Below, piece after piece: positions 1-9,068 of a stretch of DNA of 64,000 nt (its first letter is position 1; each line of letters begins with the position of its first letter). The stretch is from contig NC_135783.1 of the NCBI RefSeq assembly GCF_051106095.1, forward strand, positions 313,492,322 through 313,556,321, given 5' to 3'. The translations under genes were made by a program, and so were the position numbers. The notes beneath the pieces were generated by a model. It was given only the letters and a program-made list of their open reading frames with translations. It was not told where the DNA came from and did no database searches. This DNA comes from Pogona vitticeps (Eukaryota; Chordata; Lepidosauria; Squamata; Agamidae).

Positions 1-300
1 TGGCATGGAGGTAATTTACCATGTTTCAAGCATCCTTGCTCCAGTTTTGGCCACCAGAGGATGCAAGGCATCTATTTCAGCTAGACAAACTCATTTTTAT
101 AAGAAAAATGAGGGGTCTGTAGGAGCAGATGTCATCCTCTATAATTTTGGGATGACCATGTGTAGCCTCACTGGGGGTTGCCCATTTAACTATAAAGTGT
201 AGGTGTGAGTTTTATTTTCAGTTGGTACTTAAATCTTTGAAGGAATAGGCATAGATATGTGAACCACTAGATATACTGTGGTTCACAAAGACCTGTAATC
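1..300. repeat. Direct repeat, copy A (intronic)
   Basis: This stretch recurs, somewhat diverged, as 1968-2037 plus 5811-6010, where the second copy is split by a transposon. Matching landmarks are the stretch from the first bases to the TA near base 74, then the part starting ttcagctagacaaactc, ending near gatatactgtggttcac. Because copy A is continuous it serves as an empty-site control for the insertion in copy B. The copy may extend left of the window. No coding potential is evident; the 65-residue open frame here is not conserved in copy B. I do not recognise a named repeat family. Confidence 0.8.
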
Positions 301-799
301 CTCAAGATATAGATACATGTAAAAATTAAATGTACTATGTTAAGCAAAACAAAGGAACAAACAGTTCTTAATTATTAAATAGGATACTAAATTGCTGCTG
401 CAAAGCTGAGAAATAGGAATAACTGAAGTAATGCAGACCTTTTATTAGTGTGTAAATATTACCGTAATTACGGTATAGTTAATATTAAAAATTACTGTAC
501 AATTAAAATCTTAAAAGACTGATTAGTTTGGCCGCACTGCTCCCGTTTTGGTTAAACCCGTGAGCTGTTGACTAATGTGAACATTGCCTTTGGCCTCATT
601 GAGGCTGCTTGCCTCTGTTCTGACCCTTGCCAGCCTGGGATATTTCCTCTTTTTTTGTGATAAATCCATCAAAGCTTAGTCTTTAGATCAGTTAATTTGA
701 AAAGTGGCTCAGTTACAGATCATCATGTTTCCTTAGAATATTAAAATATTTTCTCTGTAATCTCAGTTTTAGAAAGATATGTAAAAATATGGCATGATA
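301..799. other. Intron, nothing recognised
   Basis: AT-rich intronic sequence upstream of the first ARHGAP5 exon in the window. I looked for the preceding RhoGAP exon here and in the rest of 1-6247 and did not find it. Confidence 0.6.
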
Positions 800-1069
800 A
801 CCTGTTCCCCCTAAAATAAGATCTAACCTGAAAATAAGCCCTAGTGTGACTTTTCAGGATGCTTCTATAAGCCCTACCCCCAAAATAAGCCCCAATTAAA
901 TGAAATCCTGCCCTCCACCATTGTGCAGCAACCAGAAAAAGATGACATGACCGTATTTGAATAAATGTAGATTGTTGTACATGGAAAAAAAATCCCTGAA
1001 AATAATCCCTAATGCGTTTTTGGAGTAAAAATTAATATAAGACCCTCTCTTATTTTGGGGGAAACAGGG
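800..1069. mobile_element. TA-inserted MITE, family 1 (copy 1)
   Basis: A 270-bp non-autonomous DNA transposon. It is flanked by TA (798-799 and 1070-1071) and has inverted ends of the type cctgtttcccccaaaataag. A second copy with the same internal text lies at 23493-23759. The TA target suggests the Tc1/mariner superfamily. No coding sequence. Confidence 0.8.
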
Positions 1070-1486
1070 TACCTTCTAGGAAGCTGTGGGAAAACTTAAA
1101 AGCACCTGTCCCCAAAGACTGTTTTAATGCTTTGGATCAAGTTTAGTGCTTTCCTGCTTATTTCTTTTTCTACCAAGGAGAAAAATAGCAAAATATCTCT
1201 TCTTACAAGTAGGTTTTTGACCAGAAACTTCTTTTTATTCTCAGCGAAATGGTGAACTATATACGAACCCTTATTTTCTTTGCAAATTCCTTCCTGTTTT
1301 TGCTTTGTTTCATTCCTCTGTGTGTTACAGTTCAGTGTTGTCTTTTCAAACTCAGTGCTTAATTTTGGACATTTGTAAAGTGGGTTATTGGTTGCTTGAA
1401 TAGGTTTCAGTAAGTGATGAGTAGGAACAGGGATTGTAGGAACTGGAAATCTAATAAAGCAGAGGTGTCTTCATGAAAGTCTGTAA
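1070..1486. other. Intron, nothing recognised
   Basis: AT-rich intronic sequence between two small DNA transposons; no exon or repeat identified. Confidence 0.5.
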
Positions 1487-1494
1487 TACTAGAA

Positions 1495-1902
1495 CAGCAA
1501 TGGCGAATCTATGGCATGCATGCTGCAGCTGGCAACCAGAGCCCCATCTGTGGGCACGCGAATCATAAGTCATCATAGAGAAAAAATTACCTGTCCCCCG
1601 ATCCTGGATTTAAGCACTCCCCTCTGCTGGTGCAGTGGTCCAGGGGAGGAGTGCAATGGGCGGCTATTACCAGTCTAGCCCAATGGAGGATTGGAGGACT
1701 GTAAAGTATTTCTCTGTTAATACTGCTCCTGGGGGTGTGGGGAAGAAACCAAGCATTTAACACTTACAGTGCGGGACCAGTTGTTTTTTCTAAACTAAAA
1801 CCTCGGTATTCAGGTTTAATTGCAGTGTTGGCACTTTCAAATAAATAAGTTGGTTTGTGCTGCAGTTTGGGCACTGAGGCTCAAAAAGGTTCGCCATCAC
1901 TG
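1495..1902. mobile_element. hAT non-autonomous element
   Basis: A 408-bp element with a perfect 8-bp target duplication tactagaa at 1487-1494 and 1903-1910. Its terminal inverted repeats read cagcaatggcgaat and, from the other end, cagtgatggcgaac. An 8-bp duplication and CAG-type ends are hallmarks of the hAT superfamily. There is no open frame, so it would have depended on a transposase from elsewhere. Confidence 0.88.
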
Positions 1903-2076
1903 TACTAGAAGGTAGTGTGGGAAAATGCATCCTCCTAGTATTTAAATATTTTTAATAGCCTTCGGGTGGCATGGTAATTTACCATGTTTTAAGCATCCTT
2001 GCTCCAGTTTTGGCCACCAGAGGATGCAGGGCAGCTACCGTATTTTTCGCTTCATAAGACACACCTCCATCGTCGT

Positions 2077-3956
2077 TTAGTTGTTTAGTCTTGTCCGACT
2101 CTTCGTGACCTCATGGACCAGAGCACGCCAGGCCCTCCTATCTTCCACTGCCTCCTGTAGTTGTGTCAATTTCATGTTGGTTGCTTCACAGACACCGTCC
2201 AGCCATCTCATCCTCTGTCGTCCCCTTCTCCTCTTGCCGTCACACTTTCCTAACATCAAGGTCTTTTCCAAGGAGTCTTCTCTTCTCATGAGATGGCCAA
2301 AGTACTGGAGCCTCAGCTTCAGGGTCTGTCCTTCCAGTGAGCACTCAGGGTTGATTTCCTTTAGAATTGATAGGTTTGTTCTCCTTGCAGTCCAGGGGAC
2401 TCTCAAGAGCCTCCTCCAGCACCACAATTCAAAGGCATCAATTCTTTGATGGTCTGCTTTCTTTATGGTCCAGCTCTCATTTCCATACATCACGACAGGA
2501 AAAACCATAGCTTTGATTATTCGGACTTTTGTTGGAAAGGTGATGTCTCTGCTTTTTAAGATGCTGTCAAGGTTTGTCATAGCTTTCCTCCCAAGAAGCA
2601 GGCGTCTTTTAATTTCGTGGCTGCTGTCTCCATCTGCGGTGATCATGGAGCCCAAGAAAGTAAAATCTGTCACTGCCTCCATATCTTCCCTTTTGATTTG
2701 CCAGGAGGTGATGGGAGCAGTGGCCATGATCTTAGTTTTTTTGATGTTAAGTTTCAGGCCGTTTTTTGCACTCTCCTCTTTTACCCTCATTACAAGGTTC
2801 TTTAATTCTTCCTCACTTTCTGCCATCAGAGTGGTATCATCTGCATATCGGAGGTTGTTGATATTTCTTCCGGCAATCATAATTCTGGCTTGGGATTCCT
2901 CCAGTCCAGCCTTCCGCATATAAGTTAAATAAGCCAGGGGACAATATACAGCCTTGTTGTACTCCTTTCCCAATTTTGAACCAATCAGTTGTTCCATATC
3001 CAGTTCTAACTGTTGCTTCCTGTCCCACATATAGGTTTCTCAGGAGATAGACAAGGTGGTCAGGCACTCCCATTTCTTTAAGGGCTTGCCATAGTTTGCT
3101 GTGGTCCACACAGTCAAAGGCTTTTACATAGTCAATGAAGCAGAAGTAGATATTTTTCTGGAACTCTCTGGCTTTCTCCATAATCCAGAGCATGTTAGCA
3201 ATTTGGTCTTGAGTTCCTCCGCCCCTTCAAAATCCAGATTGTACTTCTGGGAGTTCTCAGTCCACATACTGCTGAAGCCTACCTTGTAGGATTTTGAGCA
3301 TAACCTTGCTAGCGTGGGAAATGAGTGCAATTGTAGGGTAGTTGGAGCATTCTTTGGCACTGCCCTTCTTTGGGATTGGGATGTAGACTGATCTTTTCCA
3401 GTCCTCTGGCCACTGTTGTGTTTTCCAAACTTGCTGGCATATTGACCTTAACAGCATCATCTTTTAAGATTTTAAATAGTTCCACTGGGATGTCATCACC
3501 TCCACTGGCCTTGTTGTTAGCCAGGCTTTCTAAGGCCCACTTGACTTCACTCTCCAGGATGTCTGGCTCAAGGTCAGCAACTACATTGTCTGGGTTGTCC
3601 AGGATATCCAAATCTTTCTGATATAATTCCTCTGTGTATTCTTGCCACCTCTTCTTGATGTCTTCTGCTTCTGTTAGGTCCCTCCCATTTTTGTTCTTTA
3701 TCATGTTCATCTTTGCACAAAATGTTCCTCTAATATCTCCAATTTTCCTGAACAGATTTCTGGTTTTTCCTTTTCTGTTATTTTCCTCTATTTCTTTGCA
3801 TTGTTCATTTAGGAAGGCCCTCTTGTCTCTCCTTGCTATTCTTTGGAAGTCTGCATTCAATTTTCTGTAACTTTCCCTATCTCCCTTGCATTTTATTTCC
3901 GTTCTCCTCTCTGCTATTTCTAAGGCCTCATTGGACAGCACTTTGCTTTCTTGCAT
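2077..3956 (-). pseudogene. BovB reverse transcriptase region
   Basis: Reverse transcriptase and C-terminal domain of BovB copy 1, split over overlapping frames (3956-3309, 3460-3257, 3193-2837 and 3030-2077). Recognisable blocks are KASGGDDIPVELFKI, CFIDYVKAFDCVDH, QQGCILSPGLFN and the catalytic LRYADDTTLM. A C-terminal zinc-binding style block runs through FELWCWRRLLRVPWTARR to the end KSRTRLNN. The last open stretch of 317 residues is the longest. At least three frame changes separate the pieces, so no active enzyme is made. An intact BovB ORF2 is about 1,000 residues. Confidence 0.9.
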
Positions 3957-4164
3957 TTCCTTTTCTTTGGAATGGTTTTTGTTGCTGCCTCTTGTACAGT
4001 GTTACGAGCCTCTATCCAAAGTTCTTCAGACACTCTGTCCACCAAATCGAGTTCCTTAAATCTCTTCTTTACTTCCACTGTGTATTCATAAGGGATTTGG
4101 TTTAGATTATACCTGAGTAGCCCAGTGGTTTTTCCTACTCTCTTCAGTTTAAGCTTGAATTTTG

Positions 4165-4833
4165 CTATGAGAAGCTGATGATCAGAGCCACAGTCAGCTC
4201 CAGGTCTTTTTTTTTTGTTGTTGACTGTATAGTGCTTCTCCATCTTTGGCTGCAGAGAATATAATCAATGTGATTTCGATATTGCCCATCTGGTGATTTC
4301 CATGTATAGAGTCGCCTCTTGTGTTGTTGGAAAAGAGTGTTTGTGATTACCAGCTTGTTATCTTGACAAAACACTATTAGCCTTTGCCCTGCTTCATTCT
4401 GAACTCCAAGGCCAAACTTCCCTGTTGTTCCTTTTATTTCTTGGCTCCCTACTTTAGCATTCCTGTCCCCTAGAATGAGAAGAACATCTTTCTTTGGTGT
4501 CAGTTCTAGAAGGTGTTGTAAATCTTCATAAAATTGTTCAATTTCAGTCTCCTCAGCAATGGTGGTTGGTGCATAAACTTGGATTATTGTGATGTTGAAA
4601 GGTCTGCCTGAGATTCGTACTGACATCATTCTATCATTTTTGAATTTGTATCCCATTAGAGCTTTTCCCACTCTTTTGTTGACTATGAAGGCTACTCCAT
4701 TCCTTCTACGGGATTCTTGCCCACAATAGTAGATATGATAATCATCTGAGCTGAATTCACCCATTCCTGTCCATTTTAGTTCACTGTTGCCTAGGATGTC
4801 GATGTTTATTTTTGCCATCTTCCGTTTGACCAC
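4165..4833 (-). pseudogene. BovB endonuclease domain
   Basis: A 222-residue open stretch encoding most of the LINE endonuclease. The motifs LLILGDRNAKVGS and HIDYILCSQRW correspond to conserved active-site blocks of the apurinic-type endonuclease (GDFNA and the HIDYI region). This enzyme nicks target DNA to prime reverse transcription. The usual phenylalanine of the GDFNA block reads R here, probably a decay change. The frame continues into the next domain only after a frameshift near 4200, where GADCGSDHQLLIAKF appears in another frame. The extreme N terminus is not open. Confidence 0.88.
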
Positions 4834-5188
4834 TTCCAGCTACTCAAGGTTCATAGATCTTACATTCCAGATTCCTATGCAGTATTTTTCTTTGCAGTAT
4901 TGGACTTCCTTTCACTTCCAGGCACGTCCACAGTTTTCTTCTCCTAAAAATTGGTGAGCCTTATGGAGAGGTCCATCTTATGGAACACACCCTAGGACCC
5001 TTTGGAGGATCATCCTGCCCCCCCCCGGAGACCAGAGGGGGCAAAATCGCCACCTTCAGGGACTCTTCTGAAGCTTCCCAAGCCTCGAAAGAGTCCCAGA
5101 AGGTGGCGATTTGGCCCCCTCTGGCCCGGCGGGGGGGGCAGGGTGAGCCTCCAAAGGATCCTAGGGTGTGTTCCAGGACCCTTTAAAG

Positions 5189-5513
5189 CAGGGGTCTCAA
5201 ACATGCAGCTCGGGGGCCATTTGCGGCCATTTGCCCTTACCTTGCCTGCCCCTCCAAAGTGCCCACACATCCTCTCCTGTCAAGAGTTAAAAAAAAGCCT
5301 TGCCTCGCTCGCCGGCTCTCTCCCAAGACAGCACCTCTTGCACCCTCCATCTAGAACTGCAGCCTGCCAGCCAGCCCACCTGTCTGTCGGCTAAGGAAAC
5401 TCTGGGCGGCTTCCTCAGCCTCTTGCTCTGCTTGGCGGAAAATCTGATGCTGCCCAGCCTCACCCAGACTCTCCCTCTAGCGGCCCCCAGGTAAATTGAG
5501 TTTAAAACCCCTG
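5189..5513. mobile_element. hAT non-autonomous element nested in family 2 transposon
   Basis: A 325-bp element starting caggggtctcaaac and ending gtttaaaacccctg. It has near-perfect 8-bp duplications: ctttaaag at 5181-5188 and ctttagag at 5514-5521. The interior is GC-rich with no transposase. The single mismatch between the duplications suggests moderate age. Confidence 0.82.
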
Positions 5514-6247
5514 CTTTAGAGACTCACCCTGCCCCCCCGGGGGTCAGGGGGTGAAATTGCCACCTTCTGGGAGTCTTCTGAAGCTTCCCAAGCCTCATAA
5601 GACTCCCAGAAGGTGGCGATTTCGCCCGCGCTGGCCCCGTGGGGGGGTGGGGGAGTGTCGCAAGTGTCCTGGAAGGCTCATTCGGACCCTTGGGACGATC
5701 CCCCCATGGGGCTAGTGGGGGCAAAATCGTGGCCTTCGCTCCATAAGACGCACAGACTCCCCCCCATTTTTTGGGGTGTGTGTGCGTCTTATAGAGCAAA
5801 AAATATGGTATTTCAGCTAGACAAACTCATTTTTATAAGAAAAATGAGGGGTCTGTAGGAGCAGATGTCATCCTCTATAATTCTGGGATGACCATGTGTA
5901 GCCTCACTGGGGGTTGCTCATTCAACTATAAAGTGTAGGTGTGAGTTTTATTTTCAGGTGGTACTTAAAACTTCGAAGGAGCACGTGACTAGATATACTG
6001 TGGTTCACAGACCAGGGATTCATCTATCCATGATTAGTGCTCTATTTTTGTTAAGAAATCCTCCAAAATAAACTTCATTCCATTGGAAGTGGGATCTGAT
6101 TTCATCTAAGCATGCAGATTTCATTTAACAATGAACAGAACTAATAATGGTGGTAATAAGTATTGTTACACATATGAACATTGATTTCATTCAAAGAATA
6201 TAGTTTACATGAAATAGTCATTTCTAATTTGTTTTCTTTCCCCATAG

Positions 6248-6325
6248 GTCTGTGTACTGAAGGTCTCTATCGTGTTAGTGGGAATAAAACAGATCAGGAC
6301 AACATTCAGAAGCAGTTTGATCAAG
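6248..6325 (+). CDS. ARHGAP5: ARHGAP5 internal exon, start of RhoGAP catalytic region
   Basis: A 78-bp coding exon of p190-B RhoGAP, a cytoplasmic GTPase-activating protein that switches off Rho by speeding GTP hydrolysis. The translation includes LCTEGLYRVSGNK and ends IQKQFDQ. The arginine of LYRVSG is the arginine finger that RhoGAP domains insert into the Rho active site, so it is the key catalytic residue. The acceptor is a pyrimidine tract ending ccccatag (AG at 6246-6247). The donor is gtaatg starting at 6326. The exon begins inside a glycine codon and ends with the first base of the aspartate codon completed at 21178. The gene symbol rests on the matching C terminus at 26470-26800; this exon alone would not separate ARHGAP5 from ARHGAP35. 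Confidence 0.93.
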
Positions 6326-6552
6326 GTAATGGGAGATTGGTTGATGTCAGATCGTTTAAATGGATTTGATGGGCTATTGCTTGCAGTTCTGTGCACTGTT
6401 TAAAACCATTGCAACACAAGCTCCTCCCCACCTCTAAATTGATAATTGCAGAACTGGAGAAGGTGCATTTACATTACTGACGGTATTAACTTCTAATTAT
6501 GGTTTGGAAGTTGGTGGCTAATCTTGATAGTGTGTATGGTAAGTATATGGTA

Positions 6553-7122
6553 CAGTGGTGCCTCGCTAGATGATGATAATCCGTTCCACTGAAATAGCTG
6601 TTTAGCGTAATCATTGTCTAGCGCAGTGGTGTCGAACTGTGGCCCTCCAGATGTTCTTGGACTTCAACTCCCAGAAGCCTTCACCACCACCTCTGCTGGC
6701 CAGGATTTCTGGGAGTTGAAGGCCAAGAACATCTGGAGGGCCACAGTTCGTCACCACTGGTCTAGCGAAAAGCATTTTCCCATTGGAATGCATTGAAACC
6801 TGTTTAATGTGTTCCAATGGGGAAGAATCGTCGTTGTCTAGCAAAGATCGGCCATAGGAAAGCCGCTTTGTGAAACGCCAATCAGCTGTTTAAATCGCTG
6901 TCTTGCGAAGCTTAAGTCCTGAAAACACCTGTTTGCAAGCACGGAGGGAGCTGTCAAAATCGTCATCTAGCGAAAATTGGTTTGCAAAGCAGGGACCAAA
7001 CATTGTCCAGCAAAATTCCCCCATAGGAATCACTGTTTTGCGAATCACTATAGCGATCACAAAAAGCCAATGTCTAGCGAAAAAATTGTCATGCGGGGTA
7101 ACTGTCTAGCGAGGCACCACTG
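6553..7122. mobile_element. TA-inserted MITE, family 3 (copy 1)
   Basis: It starts cagtggtgcctcgcta and ends with the inverted form tagcgaggcaccactg. TA flanks lie at 6551-6552 and 7123-7124. The interior consists of many short repeats of the type tagcgaaa and ccattggaatgcattgaaac, arranged so that the two halves are partly complementary. Related copies are at 22076, 39149, 42029 and 57549. It holds a nested hAT foldback at 6624-6759. Confidence 0.85.
6624..6759. mobile_element. hAT foldback element nested in MITE
   Basis: 136 bp, almost entirely one inverted repeat. The left arm (agatgttcttggacttcaac) pairs with the right arm (gttgaaggccaagaacatct). It has a perfect 8-bp target duplication gtctagcg at 6616-6623 and 6760-6767. 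The ends are CAGTGGT/ACCACTG. The transcript would fold into a long hairpin. Relatives are at 19894 and 32874. Confidence 0.88.
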
Positions 7123-7610
7123 TATTCATTTTTCTTACTGAGATTTATAGTAAGCAAATAAACACATTGTCATAAAATAACTGTTTACAAATATGAAAAA
7201 TTATTTTAAAAGGCAGCATATTTTAAAGAAGAATCCTTTCATTTCCAATTTGCCCAATTCTCAGCCTGTCATGTATTTCTCTCTAATTTTAAGATTTACA
7301 AGTAGAACAATCTACTTGAGAATAATCTGTGCATAGCATTTGTCATTTGGATTGTAATAGCGAATCAGAAGATGAAGTGTAGTAGGAAGACCAGTCTACC
7401 TGCGATGCACGTATATACTAAAATTCTATTTATTTCCAAGATTTTTAGCTTGATTTTTAGATTGGCTGTGAAGTTCTGGTGCCCAACGCTCGTGATAGAC
7501 TTTAGGCCATAGAAGGAGTCTTCTTTCCTCAATCCGCTCTCACTTCTAAACTGTTACAGCTTGCCTAGGAGACTTGTGTTGTGCTTTCCATTCTGACTAG
7601 AATATTCTTC

Positions 7611-7684
7611 AGTAGAACTTCAATAGATTGTTAATAACACATCGTCTTTTTAAACTGAGAGATAAGTAGAGTTGGTAGCAACTA
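7611..7684. repeat. Short direct repeat, copy 1
   Basis: About 75 bp centred on ttcaatagattgttaataac, matched at 8592-8668 with a few differences. The copies are 980 bp apart and their flanks do not match. Nothing is coded here. Confidence 0.65.
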
Positions 7685-7918
7685 CAAATGTCATGTTTCC
7701 GCCTGTCCCTTGATTTGCCTTCGCGAATACATTGTCCCTTGTTTCACCAAGCAAAGGCACAAGCGATGTGTCGTTTAGCTGTCACCAGTTGATTACATCA
7801 ACATTATTCACTATTAATGACAGAGGTCCAGGCAACATATCTTTTAAGAACCAAATAGAGATTATTTATTGTTGCAAGTGATAAAAATCCAGTCAATGTT
7901 GTTTACTGTCAACTAAAC

Positions 7919-8004
7919 CAGTGGTTCTTAACCTTTTTGAAAGAAACGCCCCCTTGAGCCATTGAGGAAGTTATCATTGCCCCCCTCCCCGCGGTGATGA
8001 GATC

Positions 8005-8064
<60 letters not shown>

Positions 8065-8448
8065 GACACTTAACTCCAATGACCCCTGAAAACAAAATTC
8101 AATTCCAAGAAAATGGAATGCCCCCCAAAAGTAATATTTAATGATTTAGTTGCAAGCGAATTTTAAGATGCAAAAAGAAATTTAAAAGGGCATAAAAACA
8201 AACCGCAATGCAGGAACTAAAAATTTTAAGACGAAAACTCTGAAACTAAATTAAGATTGGAGGAAAATATATATTCATGCACATTGTAAAAAGACTGCAG
8301 CCATCTTCACAGGTTTGGCTTGCTCCAGCGCCCCCCTACCGCCCCCTTCTGCTCCAGCGCCCCCACACTGCCCCTTTTCGTTCTACCGCCCCCCTGAAAA
8401 ATGAAATCGCCCCCTGGGGGGCATTATCGCCCACGTTAAGAACCACTG
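7919..8448. mobile_element. hAT non-autonomous element
   Basis: A 530-bp element beginning cagtggttcttaacc and ending with the inverted form gttaagaaccactg. The 8-bp duplications aactaaac at 7911-7918 and 8449-8456 are perfect. Inside are an expanded (TTTA)n run and C-rich repeats of the gcgccccc type. No transposase is encoded. The perfect duplication suggests a fairly recent insertion. Confidence 0.88.
8006..8062. repeat. (TTTA)n microsatellite
   Basis: About fourteen uninterrupted TTTA units inside the hAT element at 7919-8448. Confidence 0.9.
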
Positions 8449-8591
8449 AACTAAACAACCTTCCTCCTCCACTCCCAACTGCCTACTCTCACTCTCTCTC
8501 CTTTTCTTCACTCCACTTAACTCCACCCCTCACCAACTCCTATTGGTGCGTGCAAATCTCATACATGAGTAGGGTGAATGTTATACGTATG

Positions 8592-8668
8592 CTTCAGCAA
8601 AATTTCAATAGATTGTTAATAACACACCCTTTTTTTAACTGAGAGAGAAGTAGAGTTTGTAGCAACCA
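8592..8668. repeat. Short direct repeat, copy 2
   Basis: Matches 7611-7684. The hAT element at 7919-8448 lies between the two copies, so the duplication is independent of it. Confidence 0.6.
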
Positions 8669-8906
8669 AAAAAATTCAGTGGCCATGTGGAACAGTTCAA
8701 CAACAGTTACTGGCTTTTGATTCCTTGAATTAATTTTCTCCCAAATTATGGAAGAAAATTTAAGAATACAGTACATTCGTATTTGCAAGATATCCATTTC
8801 TTAGAGGTCTCACCATTTTGAATGTAACTTTACTAGTTTATTGTGTGCCCCCCCCCTCGAGAGTCCTAGGTATTTTGCTTTATAGATGCATCGGTTGTAT
8901 AAATTG

Positions 8907-9068
8907 TTCTTTTTCGTGGCCTCTGTAAATGCACACATATGGGTATTGTCTACGCCTGCGCTGACTCTCTCGGAAGATTCTAGAGCTAAATGTAACAATT
9001 TTATGGTGTGATCCTCCATGAGGTATATGCTCCTCCCACCCAATATCTTCCCCAGTTCCTTTTTTCCG
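8907..9068 (+). repeat. DIRS left inverted terminal repeat
   Basis: About 160 bp from ttctttttcgtggcctctg to the cttccccagttcc block. It recurs inverted at 20337-20505. Shared landmarks include cacatatgggtattgtct, gactctctcggaag and aacaattttatggtgtgatc. Confidence 0.85.

Larger units (their letters stand above)
2070..4932 (-). mobile_element. BovB (RTE clade) LINE, copy 1
   Basis: A non-LTR retrotransposon read right to left. Its 5' side (near 4932) abuts the host transposon; its 3' tail ends near 2070. Translation on the minus strand gives an apurinic-type endonuclease followed by a reverse transcriptase, both with text typical of BovB. I see no clean target duplication, because the insertion lies in low-complexity transposon sequence. 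The reading frame is broken in several places, so the copy is dead. BovB is common in squamates and is known to have moved horizontally between reptiles and ruminants. Confidence 0.92.
2038..5808. mobile_element. TA-inserted DNA transposon, family 2, carrying nested elements
   Basis: The ends are inverted copies of ccgtatttttcgctycataa (left) and its complement (right, ending aaaaaatatgg). TA duplications lie at 2036-2037 and 5809-5810. Copy A of the surrounding repeat shows the unoccupied site. Once the nested BovB LINE (about 2070-4932) and the hAT element (5189-5513) are set aside, about 0.6 kb remains. That remainder is GC-rich and contains two related palindromic modules at about 4985-5165 and 5520-5745. 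It encodes no transposase. The TA target suggests Tc1/mariner relatives. Another member is at 35090-37657. Confidence 0.8.
1968..6010. repeat. Direct repeat, copy B, split by insertion
   Basis: The second copy of the 1-300 repeat. Its left part is 1968-2037 and its right part is 5811-6010. The break falls at a TA that is present once in copy A near base 74. The offset between the copies is about 1.97 kb, so a local duplication within the intron preceded the insertion of the element at 2038-5808. Confidence 0.8.

Noticed and set aside
2077-3030. A 317-residue minus-strand open frame as a novel gene
   Set aside because: It is the C-terminal part of a BovB reverse transcriptase, with the YADD block and the typical ending.
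5189-5513. A GC-rich promoter or CpG island
   Set aside because: The GC richness belongs to the hAT and family 2 transposon interiors, and no transcript start or first exon is nearby.
1-6247. The preceding ARHGAP5 exon
   Set aside because: I looked for the RhoGAP start block between upstream intron repeats and found neither the coding text nor a matching donor in the right phase.
8006-8062. A CRISPR-like array
   Set aside because: It is a plain (TTTA)n microsatellite with no spacers. Other regular runs (38118-38175, 35873-35895) are also simple repeats, and the genome is vertebrate.
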